In this document: positions 25,801 through 37,800 of the stretch, in pieces | Layout: each line of letters opens with the position of its first letter | How positions within the stretch are numbered: the stretch's first letter is position 1 | Origin: Lepidonotus clava | Taxonomy: Eukaryota > Annelida > Polychaeta > Phyllodocida > Polynoidae | Assembly: GCA_936440205.1 (NCBI GenBank) | Contig: OW387133.1 | Span: 72,540,374-72,604,373, forward strand | Direction of reading: 5' to 3' | Length of the DNA: 64,000 bases | The notes under the pieces: model-generated | What the model saw: only the letters and a program-made list of their open reading frames with translations | The model's database searches: none | What the model was told of the DNA's origin: nothing | Translations under genes and position numbers: made by a program

Positions 25801-28800
25801 TCAGAGTGGATGGGGTGAGCAGATGGTAACCGCTCTATGGGCCACACGCCCAGTAAAGGGGGCGATTGGGAATGGGTTGTATACATGTATATACCAGTAC
25901 TGGGCCTGAACTAATTGGAATTTCTGGTTTGATATGAGGTGCATTCCCCAGAATTAAACGATCCCTAAGGGTACATTGTCTTGTGTACAGAAATTCTTGC
26001 TACAGAACAGTTTGGTAAAAGAATATTTTCCATATGCAATGAATGTTGAAAAATAATAAATGGAACAAAAACCACGTAACTATGATAAATGATAAATAAG
26101 TAAAAAAAACATATGGTGTATTTCGTGATTCCCTACAATAAACTGAATTTAATTATAGTCTATTCGGCTGACTAAATATTCATTGAAATTTTGATTATTG
26201 AAACTGGTTCCTTAAAGCCTAGCTTGAACTTAGCACAACATAAATGGTTTCAAAATATACGTTATGTATAGATAATACAAATACACTCCCTTAAACCCCA
26301 CACTTGTTCTACCCTCACAGCTCATCCGGCCGGAAGATATGATCCATCCCAAAGTCGACGAGCTCAGTATGATGACTTACCTGTCGCAGTTCCCCAACGC
26401 CAAGCTCAAGCCTGGCGCTCCACTCCGTCCGCGCACCAACGCCAACCGCGTCCGTGCCTACGGGCCAGGTAGGCATTTTGATTTCAATCCAAACTTAACT
26501 TATTGTGGAATTATGGAAATAACAAATTGCAAATTGGGATTGATATGAAAATAACAAATTTTAAATGGCGCAGATCCAATCAGAAATGGAGAGAGATGTT
26601 TAGTTTTTAGCTTTCTCAGAATAGTCAAAATGATTATGAAACAAACTGAACTTTCAGAGATCTAACTGGTAAAGAAATGTAGAAAGGATCTAGGCCATAG
26701 ATCATCCGATCTAGGCCATAGATCATGTGCACTTCTGCTAGTGACGGAATTTACCTGAACAGTCGCGTTGTGGGGGGCCTCATTAAGATACTCTCCCTCC
26801 AGGGGGTCCACCCGTCTACCCTCCAGATCTGACGTGACCCCCGCCCCCCTGAATACCTTCACCCGCCTCCCACCCTCCTGGGTGTCCAACACGCGATCCC
26901 CACCTAGAGGTTCGATGGTATCAAGGGCAGGGTTTGTGTCTGTAGTGATCTAAACCATCATTTTACAGGAGAAAAGAATGATACATTTAGTATTAACGGA
27001 GGCATTCATGATAGCATAAACACACCTTCGTATATGCAGACACACATAAATTGGCAAACGGAAGATTACCTTCGTGCTTATCCTAGATTATCGAAATAGT
27101 TTTTCACAATCGATTCTAATAATGGCAATTTCCTACCCCCCCCCCCCCCCCCCCCCCCCGTTAATAAAAACTAAGAGATAATACAGTGAGTACAGCTGTA
27201 AACAAAAGCACACTATATTAGTTATTACAAACATAGTGGATTAACATTTGATAAGCATTTCCGACATGTTGTGTTACCTTGCAGGTATCGAGCCGACTGG
27301 AAACTGTGTCGGCGCACCTGCCCGCTTTATTGTCGAGACCTTCAGCGCCGGACGTGGCGAGGTCGAGGTGCTTGTACTTGACCCTCGCGGACAGCAAATA
27401 CCGGTCAGTATTCATCGTTAGAGCAGGGGAGAATGACCTTGCCATGCCTATTATAATGAGAAGAACAACCTGTCCTAGGGTTGTACAGAATGCGCTATAC
27501 TCACCTGTATGATGAAACAGCTCTATAATGATGCCCAAAATAGTTTAACCTGCTGAATAAATAGGACAAAATAGGACAAAACATAATTAGAATCGTGGAC
27601 GTAAAACTTTTATAAAAAAAAAAAAAACAGAATTCATACAAGGAGTCCCCATTTTTGGCGGCTTATTTCTTCGGGCCCAACTTCGCACTATAATAATCTT
27701 ATTGCCTACGAGTAATTTGAAAAATGTAATGCTGTCCCAACATTTACTTTTCTTAAGAAAGTAGTCTTAGGAAAGTAGTTAATTTTTTAGTACACCTTAA
27801 CTCAAAGGAAAAAGTTCAAGGCATGGAAAAAACAAGTTTACAGTACAAAAAGTTTGAGAGGACGTTTTGTTTAATATGAAAAAAAACCGTATAATATGGT
27901 CGCTTGTTCTTTTTCAGTGCGAGGTTACCTTTAACAACGACCGTAACCTGACTTACTCGTGTGTGTACACCCCAATGATGGAGGGCCAATTCCGGGTAAG
28001 TAATTAAGCTGCAAGTGTGTAAACTAGAGTGATAGAGGGCCAGTGCCTAGACTAACGTGTGTGTACACCCTTATTATTGAGAGCCAATTCTGGGTATGTG
28101 AACTGCTAGTGTGTTTACACTCCTATAAAAGAGGGCCAGTTCTTAGTGTTTTTTTTTTTTTTGTGTGTGTGTACACCCCTATAATGGTAGGGTCAGGTAA
28201 GTGAGCTGCTCAGTCGTGACATGAGAACAAACGAGCTGGTCCTGAGCAGCATTTGTTTGCCTGGGGACCTTCAGTTAAACCCTGTGTGGGAGGGCAAATA
28301 GCGGTTCCTATGGAGTATTAGCGTTCTGGGGTGCAATTAAGATATTTCCCAACTGATAAGTATACATAGAGGGAACCTGATATTTTGCGATTTACTTATG
28401 AATTTGTAATTCACTTTACTGGACTGAAATAAGAAGTCATACCCTCTCTTCTGTTGGATTCTTCTATCCAAGCATGTAGAATATTTTGATTGACGGATGA
28501 AAAATAGTTTTTCCGATGCTAGCAGTATAACATGCTCAGGGTTCTAATTTGAACATTACTAATGCAGTCCAGACGTACTTGAACACAGTCATTTTTGTAT
28601 CCTTTACGTTAGCGTGTCAGGCAGTCTGCTGACATAGTATACAGCGATTATTATCGTATAATGAGTATTATGCACATGAATAACTGTATGCAATTTGCGC
28701 AAATTAAATCCCGTAGAGCAGTTTTGTCTGTTTGATAGACCAATATCTCTATATAACCACTATTGGATTGCATGTGCGAGTTAATGAAACATGCAATGGG

Positions 28801-31800
28801 CGGCATCCACACAAATATTTGTAATGGTGTATCATGATTTTTTCCCAACAGTTTACCATTCTCGAGTATTTCTCTATCTAGAATGAATAGGCATTGAAAA
28901 TTGCAAATACTAAACGTCATCACATAATTACTAAGTGAAGCCTTCTTTACAAACCTGCTGCCCTAAAATAAAGAGTCAATAAAATGCAAACAAAAGGGAT
29001 TAATATTGTCTGGATAACGTGCATACAATATGAAGTACTTCATTTAATCATTCTTTACTGTCTGGAATTGCAGGTTATTGTAAAGTTCGCAGGACGCGAG
29101 ATCCCCAAGAGCCCCTACAGTGTGGGGGTGGAGGCCGCCCCAGGGGACGCCTCCAAGTGCCATGCTCAGGGCCCCGGAATCGAAAAAACTGGCAACATGA
29201 TTAACAAGAAAACCTACTTCGAAGTCTTCACCAAGGGTGAGTACCGTAGGGATGAAACGGTCTATTTTAACTGACAGTCAGTCTGGGTCCCACAGTACCT
29301 GATGAGTTGACGCCAATGTGAATATATATTTAAATTAAATGTTCTAGGGAAATAAAATAAAACTGGTTGTTAGCTAAGTAACGTGATAAAAGTGGTACCG
29401 ATTCTGAACGAAACGAAGATGATTTATTGTTGTTGTATAATTTCAAATACCAGTAAGGGGGCCCGTCCAAAAAGTCGGCTACGGCTCCCCCCAATTTATA
29501 CTTATCTAATACTGTTGAGGGCTATACTTACTGTTTTGCAAAAACACTTGTAATCAGAAACATTTGGTAAATGCATATACACGAAACATCGCAAATACAA
29601 AACACACAAAAAAACTGGAGAATACTCCCGTTTTTTTTGGGGGGGGAAATCTTATCTAAAACGTTTAATTTTCCAATCAAAAGCGCCCGAAATACTGAAC
29701 CCTCTATTAAAAAACACCCCCAAAAATCCATCTATCAATGGCACTAAACCAATCCTCTCTCCCACGCAGACGCGGGCGTAGGCGTAGTGGACGTGGCCGT
29801 GCTGGACCCTCACGGCCGTAAGGACACGGTACGTCCCATGGTGACCAAGCAGACGGCCGAGGTGTGGTACGTGGAGTACACGCCCCGCGAGGAGGGCCTC
29901 CACTCCGTCAACGTCTTCTTCGCCGGCAAGGCCATCCCCAACAGCCCCTACCCGGTGTCCGTCGCCCCAGGTGAGTCGGGGTGTAAGAGACGGGTAGCAA
30001 GGGGAGCAGGGGTGTGCACAGTTCATATATTTATACAGTTTTATATTCGTTTATGATTTTAGAAAAAAAAAATTAAGGATCACATTCTTTTGGTATTTTT
30101 TCTCTTTCTTTCGTCGGACAGAAGGAGAAGCTCTATGGTAAAAATGTAGCTCAGCATTTTGTCTAAATTCAGTCCCATTTCACTTTTTTAGGCCGGCATA
30201 GATCTTCATATCCACTCCTCGCATTTTTTAAATTTTTTTTTTAGAATTTATTGTAGTGTCAAACCAAAAGTTCCGATATTTTTCTTGATTAAATGAATAA
30301 CTCAAGTTTTCGATGTTTTTTCAAGTAAAGGATAGAACATTTTACCAAGTTTGGACTACATCTCTAGCGTGCACACCCTTGCCAGTGGGGACATGGGAAC
30401 GGGCGGACATAAGACTAGTGCCCCGTCCTGCCACCTGGTGGTGTGACGTAGGTACCCGTTCTCCACACCAGGGGGAGCTCCGGTGAGCTGGGTACTGGTG
30501 TGGAGGAGAGTCGCTGTAACTCATACATATGTTGCAGGATGGAGATCGGATGTAGGTATGATGCCGAGACAGGCAGTATGTTAAAGCATTGTTTCTTAAT
30601 GTTATGAAATTGCCTGTGTAGAAAATAAGGTAAGTATGGAACGGAAATTGGAGTCGAACAACACATGGATGAGAGATGGAGAGTGAAGTGAGCCTGTTTG
30701 TGTTCTGTATGTTTGTTGAGAGTCAAGTCATGAATGAGTGATATGGGTTACTGACAGTATCATAATGAAGAAGATATACTACTCACAGCAGAGTACTTGA
30801 GCAAATCCTCAAATAAATCGTAAACAGAACTGATTCATTGAGTCTGTTGTCGTCGTTATTGACCACGCCATCTGGACTGGACCACAAGGACAACCACACA
30901 AACTCCATATACTATTAGAGTAAACAGGGCTCTACAAAAGACATCACAGATGGTTACATACTAATTGTTTAATGGTACATAGATGTTTGTCGTATAGTAA
31001 GTGTACACCTAATGGTTGTATGTATGTCCGATCCCGTGCAAGTTGTAGATAGTTGAAAACGTGTTTGAATTGTGTCTACGTTTTCAGGATTTTCATAGTA
31101 AGGTTTTCAAAGGTTTTTATTTACAAAAACAAAACAGGAAGATAAACATAAAGTTAGCTTAATCATGTTTTGAATTTTATTGTCTCCAGCGCTTAACTTT
31201 TATATTGTTCTTTTGCCAACCCTTTCTATACTGCATACTTAAGGTATTTTAGTGGTTTTGCTTGGAGAAGTGCTCTTTCAATAGACAATTTTGCCGCTCA
31301 TTGATACTACAATGAAAATATATTTACTTATTAGAAGGCATGGCATACTTATTCAGTCCTCTGCAATTTAAAGACTATCGCTGAAGAGTCTCCTATCTCT
31401 TTCCTATCCTTCTTTCTCTGCTTCTGAATCTAAGCTCGTCCACTTCCTAGACTGAGTATTTTAGAGTGTCCTGAACCAGTCTTGTCTCTCTCTAGATGGA
31501 ATGACAGAATCCGTCTGTGTTTCACGTTGCTTGACTCTCGTCCTGTGAGAGGCCCACCTTTCTGTAGTGTATGTGACACCATGCTAATGATGCTCTCTGC
31601 TAATTGTAGAGGGCGGAGCCCCCGTCGACCAATCAAGTAAGTCGCATGGACTGTGTTGGAGTTAAGTCTGGACTTAAGCTTAGCTTAAATTCCAACCTCG
31701 TCCACACTAGGCATGAGAGACAGTCCCCGTCCAGAACTCTCGACATTCTGGCCTTAGTACCAGTTGTTGTTTTTGTCCATTCCAAGCATAAATCATGCTC

Positions 31801-34800
31801 GTTTTCCCGTTTTTTTCCATTTGTTGTAACTGCTCGGTCCTGTTTTGATTTTCTTCCCGGATCGTTCAAGAATGCAGTCGATTAATTTTGCTGTGGATTT
31901 CTGCTATTGGAACCAAGCCAGTTCTAGTGATTTCTTTCCTAGACTTTCGGAGGATCTCAGTCCAGCTTGCCCGACCTTTTTGTAGTTTTGACCACTTGAG
32001 TTTTGTACCCGCAGTGGCTTCCTTGTACCCACTGTTGGCTCGTTGGATTCACTAATAGAAGTGATCACTTTGCTGTGGCGACCTTATATCATAATTGATA
32101 CACTCAACTCTTCTACAAGCTTTTCATACACTTTTACCACCTGCTTAACCATCACTAAATTAGACGATCTTCGATCACTAAAATGGTGACTATATTTTGA
32201 TTTGCAACACCAACCTGATCTATATTTATTATGGTCTTAACTAGTTGTAAACTGTGACACTTTAAGTGATTAATGGTATTATCCCATCAATGAAATAAAG
32301 GATCTGATGATCTATCAGATTTACTTTGTTTATGGATTACATGGATAAACCCTTGGAAGTCAGCCAATCTTCCAATTTGTGTAAAAGGATATCATGTAAA
32401 ACAGTGATTTCCAACTGAATATATCAAAATACTTCCTATATTTTGATACATATTATTAGAAAAGCGCGACATCTACGCATATCACCAAGAGAAATTCACT
32501 CCCTTTTGCGAGTTGGATAACTGAATAAGGCAACGCTAGTTCAAGTTATTCATAAGAACATACAAAGATAAGAAACAACAAATGATGCCTGACCGTTTAA
32601 TTAACACTCGTTTTACCCCCAAACTAACCCCACATCTCGAAATGATTGAATTGAGATTGATTTCTGCGGAATGACCTTGATCCATACTGCATGCATTTTG
32701 TTTTGGATCTTTATACATATTTCAGACAGTAAAACGAATAGGATATCATAGCCCATTTTCATAATTTTCAATGAATAATACGGGAACAGGTTAAACGTGT
32801 CAGTCGCAATTATTTCCCGAACGATTAGATTTATAGTGTATTCTTTATTAGTAAATGATATTTTGCAATTAATATATTAAAACAGTGACTAACTTGTAGT
32901 GTCTAAATGCCGATCGGAAAATAGATCTATTTGAAATTTTGAGGAAATATAATGGAACACTATGTTGTGTTACGTCCACAGAGGTTGGCCCAGCTACATC
33001 CGCTCCACCAGGTAATTAAATTTCTTTGATAAAATTTTAAATTTTCTAAGAGCTTCAATACACATTTGCGCACATGATTTTTAAAAGACTTGGAAAAATT
33101 CAGGAAAAAAACTTGCTGAAAGGTTTCCAAGATTCAGTTTAATGTTTTTAACGACACATTGTTAAAAAGACGTAGTACAATCTTGTAGTTTTTTTTGACA
33201 ATCGAGAAAAGAAGTCCATTGCTTTCTTTATGATAAGGCATGGGAAAGTAACAGTGATAAGGACGTAGATTCATGTATTGCCTACAAAACAGCATATGAA
33301 GGACCATCAGCTTAAAACTAGGGGTTATTGAAGTAATGGAGAAGCCCTAGGGTTGTTGCTGTAAGGATAACAAACCCAACAAGGAAAAACACAATGAAAT
33401 ACTTTATGGAATGACCCAAAAAGACAACAGTTCCCAAGACTCTTATTGAACTGTGGAGGGATACATATAAATGCCTTTGATGGGTGTTTTCTCTAGTCGA
33501 AGCTGCGCGCGCATCTCTGGCCCCGGGTAAGTTCTCGCTCTGACGTCACAGCGCATGATACCAATGTAACCGTCTAGTGACGTAGGAGCTCTGACGTCGT
33601 CAGTGTAACCCGTCTAAGGCTCCTGGATAAAGAGTCAACCTGCATGGATAGATTTTTAACCGTACCGGGTTGTCCGTTTGGAGAGATAGAGTATAACCAA
33701 ACCTCGATTTTAGTGATTAATGTGAGTGTTCCTGGAGCAGCGATGATTCAGATATTCTTGATGTGATGGGATTTTGGATCATTGAACCATTAGTTTCCCT
33801 TCCTTCTATGTACCCTAAGGAAAAAAGCATTACAATTTTTATAGAAATGGAAATATCAAAAATGAATTTAGGTGAAAGAAATTCACTTTTTGCATTCACC
33901 TTAGCATTATTTTCGTTATTTTGACTTTGGGGTAACTTTGATTTGAAACACAAAGACACGTTTAAACAATTTTGAAAATTTTCAATGCCGTTTGCTTCAT
34001 TCACTATTTCAGTTGTTAGCTTTTGAATCATTTGCTGATTCTAAATTCGCCAATCGTTTGGCTGTTCAAAATTGCTTTTTATTGTGCTTTTAGATATCAA
34101 AGAAAAGTCAATTAGTTAAATATTTCTTTTCTATATGATACCTTACAAATTACTAACGTTTTATATATATAGACTTTTATTTTTCTTTCTTTGAATAATA
34201 TTATTTTGAAATTGTTGTAGAAGTTACTAATCAATACTTTGATTCGTATCCATTCAGTACATTAAGTATGCTACTATAAAGTTCAATGTTGCCATAATTA
34301 CATTACGTTATCGGATGTATTTAAGGGCAGTAAAATGTAATACATAACAATGTAATGCCTTCTGCTGTGTCGAGTAAGATAGTAATAATATACGTCTATC
34401 GTTAAGTAATTCAGAGTGAACAGAGTGAAGCCCTCTACACTCCTTGTGTACATAATGCCAACATTTGATGGTGTGTATATCCGAATGCTGCCCCCCTCAC
34501 TCAGTACTAGACTGCATCTTTGGCGAGCTGCTCGTTCCCAACGTGGTCATAATCCGCTGATATTATGAACCAACTCTTAATACACCGCGTTTTTTGAAAA
34601 ACAGAAAAAGCCGCGACTCCACACTTTACAGACACACGTACCAACCGCTACATTCCTATTGACAGATTTGGGGATAACATTTATTTGAGTTACACAAACT
34701 TCAGGTACTATCTTCACAGCACAGGACACTGAGAATCCTGCGTCAAGATTTTTCTTTTTTATACCCTTTTTTAACTTAAATACACAAATATATATGATTA

Positions 34801-37800
34801 TGTGGCTGACTGCGCCTGATTCCTTTTACTAGTGAAGGCAGGCAGGCCCACGCCTGCTGGCCCGGGCACTGGACCTAGGCCCGCGCGTGAGCCGGCGGTG
34901 CAGCGTAAGTAGGGTTGTGCTGTAGCGGTTACTTGGCGCGTTGCGCTGTCATATGTTCCTACAACTATTCTCATTTTGATCTGCTGGACGGATTGTTGGC
35001 GTCTTGCATGAGTTGGGACTTCTTTGCAACGATAATGTAATGCTTATTGTTCAACAGACAAGCTCATGACATTCCATATACACGATCGAATTTAACGTAT
35101 TAGCAACATTCAGTGCAAATATAATTTAATGTATGCCTTTATTGCGACCAATATATGTACTATTGCAGACCAAACTCTCTCTAGGAGAAACAAACTTTCC
35201 TCTTATAGTCTTGGACAGCTATTTTCATTCTCAGGAAACGATCTTTCAATTTGTCTCCATAATTCAATATGAATTAAGCAGCGCTTCAAAATCCATCGGT
35301 AATAGTTTCCTGAATTATTAGAAAACAGATAACTTTACGCTTTATGATTACCCTGAATATAAACTTAGTTTCTCAGAGATCGCATAAAGATTCCTGAACA
35401 TTACTTCAGGTTACAAAATAATAAAAATAAGCTAGATGATTTCGCATAAACCAACCAATAACAGAAACACTCGGAACACAAGTTATAAAAATCCTCACTT
35501 TAAGGACTACAAGAAACATTGATTACAAGAAACATTGAATGCACGCAGAACATAGACTTGTTCCAGCTTCATATTGGCTAACATGACTCATCGGGGTCTC
35601 GTTTCAGATTAGCTTAGTAATTATTCAGAATACCCTAATTATACTAATACTCGCCTTTTGGACGTCTTGACGGCCCCCTCCCCCTGCATACGTTGACAGT
35701 TTTTGCTCTGTCCCCACCCTTACCCCGATTCCCCATCCCCAGAAACCATCCCCGGTTGCTTCTTTCCTGAGGAACCACCCCTCCAGTGAACGTTGTCCGT
35801 GTCCATGGCCCCCAAGATTTGGCCAGCTCAATCAAGCGCTTGGAGTTTGAAACATCTCCTCCCGGTGTGATCAGACTTTTTATTTCTGGTTTGATATAAT
35901 TTGTGATCAGCGCTTAGATATGATATGCAGAAAAAAGTCATGAAATTTCAATCGTGCACAGTTGGATTTCCATGAAATAGCAAAGCAAAGCAAAGCACCC
36001 GAAGGAGCAAATCTTGGGGGATCGACCACGGACCATAACGTTTGGCGCTGGTTGGTGGTTTCTCCAGGGAAAGTGACAGTTTCCCAGCGCAGCACATTGG
36101 CTGATGTATGTCATGCGACCTGATTCCTGGTTGCCATGGTTTCATACATACTGATATCCCACGCTCTGCACTCTGTATCATACACTCCCCGGTTAATACC
36201 ACTACTACAAGACGAATGGCTCTCCCTTGGAATATATATGTAAAATCGCAAGCAAGCATAAATTTAGTGAATCCAGAGGTAATGTATATAAATAACAGCT
36301 TGCCAGGAATGGCTATGCGAATGTCCAAACTAAACATCCAACACCGTTGAACTTAGTGGATATGCCGCCACAACACTGCCGTTCTTCCCGCTGATGCATC
36401 GTACGTGAGCCATGCCGAAACAAACCAACTGACCCCTGATGATGATGACCAGGTGCCATTTATAACCAGGTCACACCTTTCATAGTTAACGTCATTTGTT
36501 ACAGTTAAGAGGGGTCCTCCCGCTAAGAAACCTGAAGAAGACAAAAAGGCGCCACCCGGCAAAAAGGGAGCTCCCCCGCCCAAAAAGGCTCCTGGTCCAC
36601 CCGGGAAGAAAGGACCTGCACCTCCTAAAAAAGCCCCTGAGCCTGCCAAGAAGGCCCCCGAGCCGGCCAAGAAGGCACCAGAACCTGCTAAGAAGGCGCC
36701 TGAACCAGCCAAGAAGGCACCAGAACCTGCTAAGAAGGCGCCTGAGCCTGCTGCTAAGAAGGAGCCTGAGCCTCCCAAAAAGGCTCCTGAGCCTGCCAAG
36801 AAGGAGCCAGAAAAGAAGGAACCAGCCAGGAAGTGGAAACCCCACCCTGGGCTTGGGAAGACAAAGTATGGTGCTCCCAAAGAGGATAAGCCTGAAAATG
36901 TGGTCTTGAAACCTGTCAAGAGGCCAGAGCCTGCCAAGCCTGAGCCTCCTAAAGAAGAAGAACCCGTGAAGCCTGTGGCCGCACAGCCGGCCGCTTCCAA
37001 GCCTGAGCCTAAAAAGGAGCCCGAGCCTAAAAAAGCTGAGCCTGGTAAGTCCGACCCTGGTGGTCAGAGGAGGTACTGCAGGGCTACACGGTTATCGCTC
37101 TGGTGGTGTCTCTCATCATAGTAAGGGACTTGAACGGCGAGAGGACTTCAGGCGCATGTTTTGTTTTTATCATGTCTCTTGACAATTTTGTTTTTGGTTT
37201 GTTTCATCTTCCTCGTACTATGATGAGAGACATTGCCAACGATTCTATGGCAAAACAGGAGAGGGTTGCTGCACAGGATCAGCAGGTATTAGAGTGAAAA
37301 GGGACAGGTAAAAACGATCAGATTCTGTAACCTGGTCAGGTATACGTCAGCCAATGTGTCGTTACGCTGTGGCGATGAGAGTGGACATTTTACCCCAATC
37401 AGACTGTTTCCTTCCAGTCTCTATTCTGCGCACCCCTTCCCACTTGATTTTCCCCACCTCATACCCCTTTCTTGGATCATAAAGAATGATCTAGTGTGTC
37501 TTCGTTTCTCAGTTCAGTTTTTGTCACTTTTGTTATCGTAAATTCAATATTTGTAATGTAAGTCTTGCTATGTTCCCATAAATAAGTAGCATATTTTCGT
37601 AATTATTCCAGTTACCTAGTAGTCATTTATAATCACGACAGTATTTTTCACAGTAAAGTAGAATCAACTTAAGAAGCCACTAACACATGCATTACCCATT
37701 GAATAATAGTATCAGTAAGCAAGAAGATTTTTCTTTGCTTTATTACCTCTTATTATTAATAAACAATTCGTTTGCTTTAATTTGGTACCGCTGTATGTAC

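Noticed and set aside
36353-37000. Long minus-strand frame rich in Gly/Ser/Ala/Phe/Leu opposite the PEVK-like exon
   Set aside because: It is the mirror of the KKAPEPA repeat: a 21-bp repeat with no stop codon on either strand. The plus strand has matching splice sites and phase.
37217-37287. Open piece encoding [19 protein letters not shown] before GTATTA
   Set aside because: Possible acceptor and donor, but phase 1 in and phase 0 out, incompatible with the exons on either side.
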